This document shows, in pieces, positions 1 through 11,476 of a DNA stretch of 64,000 nucleotides; within the stretch, counting starts at the first letter, position 1; each line of letters begins with the position of its first letter. The stretch comes from Takifugu bimaculatus (lineage: Eukaryota > Chordata > Actinopteri > Tetraodontiformes > Tetraodontidae): NCBI GenBank assembly GCA_004026145.2, contig CP034975.1, positions 16,279,546-16,343,545 on the forward strand. The letters run 5' to 3'. The notes under the pieces are model-generated. The model had not been told where the DNA came from and did not search any database. It saw only the letters and a program-made list of their open reading frames with translations. Made by a program: the position numbers and the translations under genes.

Positions 1-1964
1 AACGCGGCGCCTGCTGTGGGCGCCGCCGCCGGTGGATCCGGCAGAAACACGTGGCTTCTCCTTCCAGTAACAAGAAAAGCAAATGCACTTATTCATGTCA
101 AAACTGTCACATAATCCCTCCAAATGTGGACGGGAAGACGGATCCATCTGGGCCATGAAGCCTGTTTTTCAAAGATGGTTCTGGCTCCTCAGGTTGCCCG
201 CTTCAGGGTCCATCTCCCCACCCTTATGTCCCGGCTCTGCAGCAGTGCGGATGTACTGGCTGGATCCCATGTCAGCGTCCACCCCAGGTCCAGGTCGAGC
301 TGGTCCCCATGTTTTGAAACAGATGGTTACTACTAGAATCATTTAAAAAAAAAAGTAGCAAATTATTTTAGCAGCAGGCGGCAAAAGCAATTAACAACTG
401 GCATAATGTGTTGATTAAAATCCAGCCTTGTCTCAATGTTGGGAGGAAGAGGAGCCTCGTTTTCCACTCGGATGGCTGGCGAACATCCGCCCCTCAGAAG
501 ATGCTGACCTTGGCCCGAGCTCAGCTGTGGCTCACCTGGGATGGAGATCGCTCCGGCTGATTCTAACACGCGACTCTCGTTTCTGCTCGTGTGTTTGACA
601 CGAAAGGAGGGAGTGATCAATAAAAACCAAGAGCCCGTTTCTCTCCCCGGCCTGAAACACTAACCTGAACCTGACTCTGTTTTCTTCCTGCTTTATTCAA
701 ATGTATTTTTGGTTTTCAAATACACTCCCTTTGATCCACCTAAAGCGGGGGCCACATTCAGCTCTCGACCTCATGCACCTTAACAACAGCTCCCCCCCCC
801 CGAAGCCGCTGCCACTGCCGCTGAACACCAAGCAAAAGGCTGCACTTTGTCTTTGAGCCAAAGAATCTCATTTTCACTAAACACCTAATCAGCTCCATTC
901 ATCTGAGTTTGCTCCCCTGGACTCGGCGGTCCCACACCTGTCTTTGGCGTCTTTAATTGCCGGGGGAGAGCTTTGTGTGATCTGGTGCCAGGATTGGACG
1001 ACGTCAATGACAAATCCAGAATAGAATCATATAGACTCAAACCAATTCAATTACCCACCAATCAAAGTCAAAAAGCCTGTAATTGCAGTGAGAGGGGAAC
1101 AATGAGGGCCTCTTTCTGCTCCGAGCCCCGGGCTGGTGATTAGCAGCTTCCTGCAGGGGGTGCTGTGCACAAGCGTTACACTCTGTCTGCTGCCGAGCAA
1201 CGTTCCAGATGTGGCCACAGTGCTCGGAGAGGCTAATTTCATATTTTGAACGCAGGCGTTATTATGCCAAATTGTGCATAAGTACGGTGTTCGTGAGCAA
1301 GAGAGCAGAAAATAGCTGTGACATTAGCAAGAAGTTGCAGGCTGAAATGTGAAAGACATTATAATAATGTCAAGCATGCCATGCTAACAATTAGAGGAGG
1401 ACATTCTATTTCCCACCTGAAAAGAGTGAATACAACTGAGACCTAAGAGTCTTCGGAAGTTTCAAACTTCTCTCACTCCTCTTTCCTCATGAAGCCTTTC
1501 ACCGTTGGAGGAGAGGAAGGCCCGAAGGCCCGTGGAACCGCACCGGCTCGGTCTGGAGGAGTGAGCTTTCCAAAGCTGCTTTCTTCCCTGCAACCACCTG
1601 CACAAGGTCACTTTATCATAATGAACGTGTCCTGCGACCCTCCTCAAACCAGCGGGTCCAGCTAAACCTCCGCCGATCCGAGCTCCTGCTGACTGACAGC
1701 CATGTTTGCAGATCAGAGATCCTCTGGGACACATCAGGCGCCACCTGTCAGGTCTCATACTCCCTTTTCACGCCTTTCTCTTTCTTCCCATCTTTGTTTT
1801 GTTGCATTTCACGACCGCCAGTCGTTCTCCTCACAACTTGGCTTGTTTTTTTGTGTGTTTTTTTTCCCGGGATTGACCTTTTTCATTCCCCGCAGTCACA
1901 TGTAATTCGCTTCAGATCTCAAAAACAGGAAATCATGTGTGGGATATGAAGGCATGTCCACCCC

Positions 1965-1998
<34 letters not shown>
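1965..1998. repeat. (CA)n microsatellite
   Basis: An uninterrupted AC dinucleotide run of about 34 bases in non-coding DNA. Confidence 0.95.
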
Positions 1999-2000
<2 letters not shown>

Positions 2001-4456
2001 TCAAACAATATCAGAGTGAAAATTAAAGGTGTCCTTCAAAGCCTGCGTGCGGCTACAGACTGTCGTGCTAGCAGACCGCGGATCGCTCAAGTGTCCGCTC
2101 AGACGCTGGCGATGATAAAACCTGACCTGCATTTCCATAATCAGTGCAACTCGTGCACATCAGATGTTGATCCCAATACTGCGCCGCCTCCCTCCGTCAC
2201 TCCATTATCTCAAATGTGGCAGATGTGCAAATTTGGGGGTTTGATTTATTTGTTTATTTTTGCTAGCGTAAACGCGGTTTTTCGGCGGGCAGGACTGGAT
2301 TGAAGGCCAGTCTAAAAGTAGGCCCCTTCTAGCGCCCTGGACGCCTCGGTTCTGTGCCACAGCATGTTGTCTGTTCCTCCGTCTCTTTGTTTTTCTGTGA
2401 TTAATTTCGTGGAATATTTGGTTAACTTTAGCTCCTCTCACAAGTCGGCGTCGAGGCTCTTATCCTATATTCTCCTGCGTTAATTCTGTAACTTTGATGG
2501 TGTTTTTTAACATCTTTTAATATTGTTGTTACCAGATTAGTCATGAATATTTCATACTATCCAAAAATGCTTAAAAATAATGTCATAAATATTGCATAAA
2601 GTTGCAGGGACTTTAATATACACGAGTTGGATGTACTTATTTGTTTTTATTCCTCCTTGGGAATAAATATAAAACACGTCCGATGGGGATGGAGTTGTGA
2701 ATACTTGTTTTTAGACTTCTTATATGACTTTTCTCTGGCTCATTGGAATATCTCTGATCTATTCCCACTGCATCTCGTTGTTCCTGTGATCAATGATCAC
2801 TTCAGATCTGTATTTTTGGAATCCTGTGCAATTTTTAAGTGTACCGTAGCGGGACGATCCACACGTTGAAGTGGAAACCACAGGCACAGACGGCCTACCA
2901 CACAAACTTTCTCCCGTCTTTGATGCAGCCCAAATTCAAAGGAGCGGGACGTTTAACGGGAGAATTGTGTCGTCGCCTGGTGCAGAGGAGAGAACTACGA
3001 TCACGAAAGATCACGGGAGTGAAAAGTCCATTTAGAGTCCATTAAAACAAACAAAAAAACAATATTGTAAGCTGTCCCAACACATCACTGAAGGAAAAGC
3101 ATCATTTGCTTGAGGGAAGGTCCAGACAACAAAAAGCTAATTAGCGTCGAGCGGAGAGTGGCAGCTTCTACCAAGACAGTACAGTAACAGGCAGTTGCAG
3201 ACTAAGCAACTCTCGGCAGCAGCCCAAAGACTAATGACTCATAAAGCCTCGCTGCCACCTCATCTTGACAAATGGCAAATGTCAGCAGCATATTCTCCTG
3301 GTAGGCATAATTTTATTAAGTGCAAATATCACTGGGATCCTTTGGAGACACTCAAAGGTTAGACCAACAGCTGTATCAGTTTCCTGAGTGTTTGCTGGGA
3401 TTCTGCAGCGAGTCGGCTCCCCTGAGTTGATGGACACGGCCAGTCAAGCATGAGGAGAGATGCTCTAACTAAATGCAATAAGGCCGAGCTCCGGCTAAGA
3501 TCATGTTTATTTAAAAGCCTGGGACAATAACCTAATGGAGGGTAGGACGGTTTAGGGGAGAGACGTGAAACCAAAGGGAGAAAATAACAGTCTGGTGGCA
3601 TATAGAAAGGCAGATCATTTTCCCATTTATTGGTTGTGGTAATTTGTTGACTCACTCATCCATGCAGAGTCTTTATGTATAATGCAGGCCTCCAGAGGGG
3701 AGAGGGGGTGCAGGCGCGGGGGCGGGAGGGGGACGAGGCGGTAGGGGGTTCGGGCTACACCAGGAGATTAGTCTCCACCTCTGAGTCGGAGGTGGATGAA
3801 TATCCACCCTTAAAGAGGCCTCCGCTGTTAATGGGCAGCTTCATATCGGCCCGACTGTTCGATACACCTGCTAAATAATTGAGGGGAATGAATCCAGACT
3901 GAACGGTGGGAACGGGATGAAACTGCGTCACCATAGGTGCGGTTATTAATTATACACTCCGTCATGTTAAATAAACACAGATGAGGGAGAATAAGAAGGA
4001 ACTCTCCTCAACTCGTGCTCAATGTCATCCAGCTGTCAGCTTCTTGTCTGGGCTTTGACGTGTCCTGTGGTATGACACCCATCTTCCTCATCCAGCTGTT
4101 ACTGGCATGTTTGCCCCAACCTGACCCCCCCACCCCCCAAAGGTTCGTACCGCCGGTGGCACCGCTGGTAAAGGATCCCTACGAGGCCCATTTACTGCTG
4201 TCACTTCCACTCAGAGCCACGGAGGTGTCATCCCGCCTGCTGACCCAGGCCGAAGAGCAGGAATATATCGCATTTTTTAGTCGATTTTTAGTCACATTTT
4301 TTTTTCATGGGGAGCTTTTAGGGAAAATACGTGATCCGATGTGGCAGGAGCTCTGATCCCCTTCAGAAGGTTTTACTTATGTGGAAAGTTAAGAAGTGAA
4401 GCAGGTTTTTGACACATGATGGAGATCATGAGTGAACTTTTCAGAGTGTTACTGGT

Positions 4457-4521
<65 letters not shown>
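4457..4521. repeat. (CA)n microsatellite
   Basis: A perfect CA run of about 64 bases. It is long enough to be highly polymorphic. Confidence 0.97.
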
Positions 4522-4522
<1 letters not shown>

Positions 4523-4886
4523 GCAGAAAACATTGACCAGTGCAGTTTGCTTCCTGTTGGAATCCTTACTTCCAATAGTTTTGGAAACTGATTTTCTTTA
4601 TTGACTTAATATTCAAAGACCACATTAAGCTTTAAATCTTTTCACAAAACCACAGTTACACCACAATAATAGTACCCAAGGTTACTTGAGAAACGGTTTC
4701 ATTACAGCTTCAGCAGATACTGAGGGAGTCAACATTCCTCAAGCTAAATAAATATATATTAATTACCAAAAATAAACATGTGCACAACTGTCTAATGTAG
4801 TGTTTTCTCCACAGTCTATGATCAGTAAAACAGCTGTGACCCTTATAGACCTCCACTGGTATTCTCTAAATTGTGCCTTTAGAGTA

Positions 4887-4930
4887 GACACACACACACG
4901 CACACACACTCACACACTCACACACACACT
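4887..4930. repeat. Interrupted (CA)n microsatellite
   Basis: CA repeats interrupted by CG and CT dinucleotides, about 370 bases after the longer CA array. Confidence 0.9.
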
Positions 4931-7900
4931 TGGGTATAAATGTAACCACCACGTGTGTGAATGTGTTTTTGTGTCTTTTCCGTCCCCAGCTACGTCCCAG
5001 TGTCCCTCCTCTCTCCACCAGCACTCTCGGAGATAATGTGACAGGGTGTCAATCACGCCAGGCCCTGGGGTGCATTGGGGACGAGAGGGTTTTTGGCAGA
5101 ACACTTTTGTGAGCAACACCAGGGAGAAGGCAACAGCGGGAAGCCTGGTACAGAAGGAATCAACCTTACCGCAGCCAGGTCTCACACAGCCCTTCTTCTT
5201 CTATATTCAGCCTCTGGCCACTTAACTCATCCAACCATGCTTGTGGAGTAAATTCTGACCCCTGGAACAGAGATCCCTGTGGGTGTCACATGCAGACAGA
5301 ATGTACTGCCGTCCCCAAAGAGACTCTTTAATGGCATCGAGCTGCATATCCAAGTATCCATTTCTCCTCTCTGCCCAAGGGCCTGCGTCGTGCGCCCAGC
5401 TAGCTGGATGCTGCCACTCTGCCACTCCGAACTGTGATCTGTTGTGATGGCTCCATCACTCTGGGAGGCAGAGCCCCAGACACCTGTGGAGGTACAAGGC
5501 AATGTTGATGCAACTGGACAGGCACTAATCTACTGTCTTGAGTTTTGACACTAGCGGGGAACGAGATGTTAGCTGTTTTCAGGAGGATTGTTTGAAAGAT
5601 TTTTCTTTGTAGTTTGAAAATATCATTACTTGTGTAACTAGAAATCTCGACGTTAGTTGAGCAGGGTTATTCCACTTTTACCTTCGCTGAAGATTCGAGG
5701 GAATTTTGACTTTTTTTCCGGTTTAGTTGCGCACTTAGAGCCACTGATAGCCCAAGCTTTTGTTCGGCATCTTCAGTATAAACATTTGTATTTCCAAGTG
5801 TGTAGCAGTGTCTGTGTGTTGCCAGCACACACCAGCTCTTTAAATTCCAGATGGCAGCACATGTGTGATGCCACCATTGGAACGAAAGTGGAAAAGTTTG
5901 CTGTTTTGTGTAGAAGAAGCGTTTCTAAACTGCTTGCAGAACAAGGAAGCAACAAGCTGGTTTCCAAACTGAAAGAGTTGCACCTTCGTGCGGCACAAAG
6001 TGCAGCTTCTGCTTCTGTGCTGAGCTGAAGAGATGCAAAGGTGCTTTACTGCACACTGGGGTGAACCACTGATTTACAGTTTGCTCCCGTCTTCCTCTGT
6101 GGTTGAAGACCATGGTGGAGACCACAGAAAGGATGTAAACAAGCTGGGATATCCGGCAGCATTTGGGTGGAAAACTGATGCTGATTTGCACCAAAAGGAG
6201 GAGTCAGGTAAAAGGCCGTCAGCTTCTAAAGTCAGGATTTATCATAAATATACATACACATTTTAACGTTTCTTACCAGGCAAATCTAGTGTTCCCAAGA
6301 ATTAGAGTAGCGTAGCTTCCCTCTACACAATGTCAGCGTGACATTTGAGACGTTTGTGGAGATCCACCACTCAGGTAATCTGGGTAGGAGGGCCGTCAGC
6401 GTGTATGGTTGTGCTGCCACAGCAAAATGTAAATATGATAAGAAGCGATGCCTCCCTGCAGAGGTTCTCTGTGGCAATGTGACGATGGTCTCAGGTCTCC
6501 TGGGTTCTTATCTGTGGAATCTCTTATCATAGAGGATCCTTTTCCCACTTGCTTGTGGCCCGGCCTCATGTTGGGAACAAAGGAGTCCTTCCCACCAGCC
6601 CAACGTGGACAAGGCCTCACACAACACTAACTACACACTAATGTCCACGTCCTCACTGTGTTCTTTTTACAATAAATTATATATGTGAGTGACTCAAGGT
6701 GAACAGGACTGTGTCGCTAATGCACGCAATAATAATAGCAAACATGTTAGCAACAATGAAAGAAAACGCAGAAAAAACCCTCCTTTATTCAAGTTAGCAA
6801 ACTTTGACAGTAAGATGCTTACTCTGCAGCTTATGCATCATTATTTTATTTGTGTCATTTCTCATTTCTCTGCGTAAAGAACAGGACACTCAAGGCCATC
6901 TTAGCTGTTTAAGTGATACTTCCTTTGCTCTTACCTGCTGTGTTTACCCTCATTAATGGCCACCTTTCTCCATTATCATTGCCTGTGAAGCGACTCTTCT
7001 CTTCCCAACCACAGAACTATGACAAGGATCGAATTTTTTTTAGCTTTCAGTCCTAATTAAAGCATGTATGAATCGGCTTCAGTGGGAAAGACGATGCTGA
7101 TGAGATTCTGCTATAAGTTGATGTTTAATGTAAGGATCCCATACGCTGTGCTGACAGGAGCATATTTCTGACATATCCAGCTTTAGCTGTCATGTAGATT
7201 CCTGCTTTTTTTTTTCTCAGCTGAAAACTAAACAGAACCTAATAACTGTCCCTCTACTGAAATACAGCTTTAAAAGTATTATTAAAATTGTATATTTGAA
7301 TCTTTACTCTTCCTTTTGGGCTCTGATGACATTTTGTCTGTATGAAAATGTCATAAATGTTAATGTTAAAGCTGATGCACAGCTAACAAAATGTACCTGC
7401 AGCTATGAATTTGGTAGCACAGATATTTATATAACATATAAAGTGATTACAGCTTTTTCAACTGCAGGAGTTTTGTTTATTCTCTTTTATTCCCAACACC
7501 CCAAATGTGGCCTCACTTTGTGCTTGGTTTCATTTGGCTGGAAGCTGTGTTTTGAAATCCTTCAGTGGCCTCGTTATATAAATGAATTTCCACTTTCTGC
7601 GAGAACATTCTGTATGTTTCCGAGCTGCTGAACTGAGAGAAATGAGAGTGAGCTGAAACGGAGAATCCTCAGCTGAGAAACCAGCACTCGCAGATGATAG
7701 ATGGAAGCGAGTTCAGCAATTGCTTCATTTCATTGAAGTCAATTTTGTCCTTTTGCTTGCTCAAAGTCTCGTGTGATTTTTGTACAAGCCTGCGACGCTG
7801 TGCAGGTGTGGGTTCCGTGTGTTGCATATATGAGTGGCAAAAGGTGAGCAAATTAGCAGTTCTTCCATGTGGGTTGGAAAAGGGGGGCTTCAGAAGAGCC

Positions 7901-8620
7901 TTGACTATCAACACCTCTTGATAAAGAGCTTGGAAATGCTTGAAACGGTGTTTGATTTCCCACAGTGAAGTCCCTGTAGCCCGGCTCAATCGTGTAAAGT
8001 TTTGCATTCAGCACCTTTGAGTTTAACATTTCAAAAGCCTCCAGTTCAGCTGCGCCGTATCAATAGCTGCTCGCAAGAACTTGAGAGGCGATGAAAAGCA
8101 TATGATGATACAAGACAGAACCTTTAAGAACAAGTTTGGGGATTGTGGTATTAAGAAACTTTTGATTTGCAAAGGTGAATTTAACAACCTCATCAACTTA
8201 ATGAGTGAAGAGGAAGCCTTTAAACTGGGCGTGTGACAAGCAGTGAGTCAATAAGGTGTAACATCAATTTAATTTCCCTCTCCGGCAATGCAGATGCAGG
8301 TGTGTTTTTACACCTCCCTAACATAGACCAAAATAGGAATCTCTTTTGCGGGCAGGGGTGAGAAAAAAGAGAAACATTTAAGGTTTAACAGCAGAGAGCC
8401 GATTTAAGTCTGTCAGGTATAGATGATCTGAGGGCCGTACTAGCCTCTATCACTGACCTAGACTGGAATAAAGAGGGTGAACCGCAGGCCCCGAGGGTCG
8501 CCTCACCAATACCTCACCCCATCATTGTGTGTAATAACTGACAAGAGCGGCCACCAGAGGGCGACACACGGCTCCGACCTCTGACCTGAGAATAAGGGTT
8601 TCAGTGGAACTGGCCAACCT

Positions 8621-8644
8621 GTGGACTGGTGATGGTCCAGGGTG
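8621..8644 (+). mobile_element. Relic of a retroposon 3' tail seeding a TGGA array
   Basis: The bases just before the TGGA array read roughly 'ggactggtgatggtccaggg'. This resembles the widespread fish retroposon 3' tail ('actggcgacctgtccagggtg') that normally ends in ATGG repeats. I infer that the microsatellite grew from the tail of a truncated retroposon copy. Only about 24 bases support this. Confidence 0.4.
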
Positions 8645-8960
8645 CATGGATGGATGGATGGATGGATGGATGGATGGAAGGATGGATGGATGGATGGAGG
8701 GATGGATGGAATGGATGGATGGATGGATGGATGGATGGATGGATGGATGGATGGGTGGATGGATGGATGGAGGGATGGATGGATGGATGGATGGATGGAT
8801 GGATGAATGGATGGATGGATGGATGAATGGATGGATGGATGGATGGGTTTGATGGATGGATGGATGGATGGATGGATGGATGGGTGGATGGATGGATGGA
8901 TGGATGGATGGATGGATGGATGGATGGATGGATGGATGGATGGATGGATGGATGGATGGA
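8645..8960. repeat. (TGGA)n tetranucleotide array
   Basis: About 316 bases of ATGG/TGGA with scattered variants (AGGG, AATG, GGTG) and one short interruption near 8848. Because four is not a multiple of three, it stays open in several frames on both strands. This creates spurious WMDG-type frames on + and IHPS-type frames on -, which are not genes. Confidence 0.97.
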
Positions 8961-9462
8961 CTATATGTTGGGGTCTCTCCATGTAACAGGGAGGATGTGT
9001 TTTTATTTTCAGGAGCTGAATCAAATGCACATTTGATGTTTGAGATCTGAAAGGGATAAAAACACATTAGCCCCAGAGATTATCATTCATATTTTCCCCG
9101 GGTGGAAATATAGTGCTAGTATCTATTTTTGCTAGATAGTTTATCTTTAAAAAACAAACAAACAAAACAACAATATTTTTGTGTTTTACCAATATAACCC
9201 ACGCCGGTCATGAGCAAACGTGTTCTCTAATAAACGCTGCTTTGGAGAATATGGTGGTAAATCGCCCACTGTGATCAGGAGAGAACGCTGTGCCAGCCAT
9301 GATGAAGAGGTTGGGTAAAAACATGCAGACTGCGTCGTTCACCTCAGGACGTTGTGTGACGCTTCGCCATTCCTTTCACGCCATTTGACCCTGACCTTTT
9401 GTTTCTGCTGTTATTTTTTGTCAGACTGCACACAATCAATGTCTGTCACCTTCTGCATGATC

Positions 9463-9480
9463 AAAAAAAAAAAAAAAAAA
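9463..9480. repeat. Poly(A) run
   Basis: An uninterrupted run of about 18 A residues. No clear retroposon body precedes it. Confidence 0.8.
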
Positions 9481-10769
9481 GGCCGGACCCTCTTTGACAG
9501 GGGCTCTACTGGCAGCCCTGTCTGCCTGCATTTGGGCCACTGGATCTTCTACTGGTGGTACTGGGACATCCTCCCTCATTATCTTCTCATGCCCCGCCTT
9601 CAACAGCCCTCTGGAAGTCATGCTAATAACATGAATTCCAACTGACTGACATGGCTGAAGAACTCACGGACACAATCTATACTTCATGCATTTTGCATGG
9701 GGTGGTAATGAGGGAATTTAGTGGGTTCTTGTGCTGTTGCTAAAGTATTTACTGTGTTTCTGCATGGACAGGAGAAAGCCGACTGAAAATGTATTGTTTA
9801 AGGCTTAATGTAAACCAGAACAACGCACAAAAATCATTTAAAACATGCCAACTAGAGAGAAAATAGTAGTAACCCCCATGACTTCAAAGAATGGTTGACT
9901 TGCCCCACACTGGTAACCCCAGCGACAATGGATTTACCATCAGATTCCAATGGTGATTTTAATGTGTTTTTGCTTTCAACCTGACAATAGAACTCATTTT
10001 AAAGGTCTGAGAATGTGCTCTTGACAACATTTGCCCCCTCTGGCCACCCAGGGCCCCTGGCTCTGGCCATTAAAGAGATTCCCCGTCTTCCACGAGCAAT
10101 GACAGGTGAAGTGAAGCAAAAAATCCCAGTGCCTGTCACTGTCCTCACTGTAAGCTCAACACCTCTAATTCCTGCAGACAGTCATCTTTCTATTAACACG
10201 TTTTGCACTAATGCACTTTATGACACCAGATTTCCAGTGTGTGAACAATGCTGAGAACTTCAAGACATTGTTGTCTGCATAGGTTCAGGGCAGTTTGAAA
10301 CAACTGACATACAGCAGATGGTAAAACCCTTATCATTCTAATTCTTTAATTGTGGGACTTTAAATCTTTCTTTTAAATGTTGCATTGTTTGAAATAGCTT
10401 ATACAGGTTGTCATATTTAGTCATTCTTGTTTTTCTAAGAGCTTGACAAACTTTTTGCCTGCTTCCCACACCATTGTGTGGATTTGTGTTCTCAAATTAC
10501 ACATAAACAGGTCAATATGGCAATATTTTGCCTTTACGTGGACATTAAACTATTTTAGAAAATATGCACACAACATTTGCAATGTTAAACAGCGGTTAAT
10601 TACCTAATTATAAGGAAAATGCAAAGGAATACATAGATGTAGAAGAAAACAGTAAATAAAAAGTGAGATGAGTTATAATAAAGATGAGTTAAATAATGAA
10701 ATATGATTTGGTGATAGGTGGATTTCTTTTTAGGTAAACAGAAATATTTGCATCTGTCAATCGTCGTGG

Positions 10770-11000
10770 GTTGCAAACGGCTTTTGTATCGATGACGCAC
10801 GAGAGACACCCGTTCACCGGACCCGAAGCCCTCGCGACGCCGGGTGAGAGGACAATTGGGCGACAACGAACACGTGATTGTGACGTAACCAGGAAGTGGT
10901 GGACATCAAGCTGTGTATTTGTTGACAGCTCAGAGTTCTCCCTCTGCACACCTCCGTGGCGGCTTTCTTTGGCTAAAAATATTCAACGGATCTCTTCAAA
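10770..11000 (+). promoter_or_regulatory. tmtc4: Probable tmtc4 promoter and 5' UTR region
   Basis: A CpG-bearing stretch lies about 450-700 bases upstream of the tmtc4 start codon. It holds a compact motif group: an E-box CACGTG (10871-10876), a CRE/ATF-like TGACGTAA (10881-10888) and immediately after it an ETS-like AGGAAGT. No TATA box is evident, as usual for a broadly expressed gene. The transcription start and the first untranslated exon cannot be fixed. Possible donors are GTGAGA near 10843 and GTATGT at 11323, and the acceptor of the start-codon exon is the CAG ending at 11420. Motif identity is seen; promoter function is inferred. Confidence 0.4.
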
Positions 11001-11440
11001 GTTTTGAAACGAGATTAACTATCTTTCCTAAAAAGCTGTTTCTGTAATGTATTATGGCTGAGAAGATAATTTAGGAAGATAAGCTAAAATGAGGCTTTAT
11101 TAGCACCTGCCTATGCCTCTTAATGCAACCTTCTCAGTAGCAGCGTGTCGTCTGGTGTCAATGGCAACTTTATGATGCCTTATCCTCGTTTGCAGATGCA
11201 GAGTTAATGTCTATTTGTGTTAAACTCGTGGCTTAGCAATTTAAATGTTTGTTAACCAGCTGTAAAGGAAGCTAACATGTAAGCTAACCAAGACCAAAGA
11301 CATCTGGTAGACGATAAAGAAGGTATGTTCCAAATAAACGTGCCCTTCTTCTAAACAGTGACATGTAAATGGGAATGAGACGTGCCGCTTATCTGCTTGT
11401 ATTATCCTCCTTTCCACCAGGGATCGGATCACGACAAAGA

Positions 11441-11476
11441 ATGATCGAACACCTCGTGCAAAATGGCATTATGTGA
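11441..11476 (+). promoter_or_regulatory. Upstream ORF overlapping the tmtc4 start
   Basis: In the exon that begins after the CAG ending at 11420, an ATG at 11441 opens an 11-codon frame that stops at TGA 11474-11476. This is 22 bases upstream of, out of frame with, and overlapping the tmtc4 ATG at 11463. If the leader contains it, ribosomes must leak past it or re-initiate backwards over a few bases, which would lower tmtc4 translation. The frame is seen directly; the regulatory effect is inferred. Confidence 0.45.

Larger units (their letters stand above)
1..10750. other. Left intergenic flank, no recognisable gene
   Basis: I find no exon of a recognisable protein here on either strand. 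The open frames are short (the longest outside repeats is about 120 codons) and resemble no family I know. The stretch contains CA microsatellites (about 1965-1998, 4457-4521, 4887-4930), a TGGA array (8645-8960) and an A run (9463-9480). The first 70 bases are GC-rich (GCC repeats) and could be the edge of an exon or CpG island lying mostly outside the window, but this cannot be decided from here. Confidence 0.6.

Noticed and set aside
5657..6028. 123-codon plus-strand frame
   Set aside because: No recognisable family, no splice or promoter context, and a length compatible with chance.
8503..9067. Long IHPS/WMDG open frames on both strands
   Set aside because: They arise purely from the TGGA tetranucleotide array and have no coding composition outside it.
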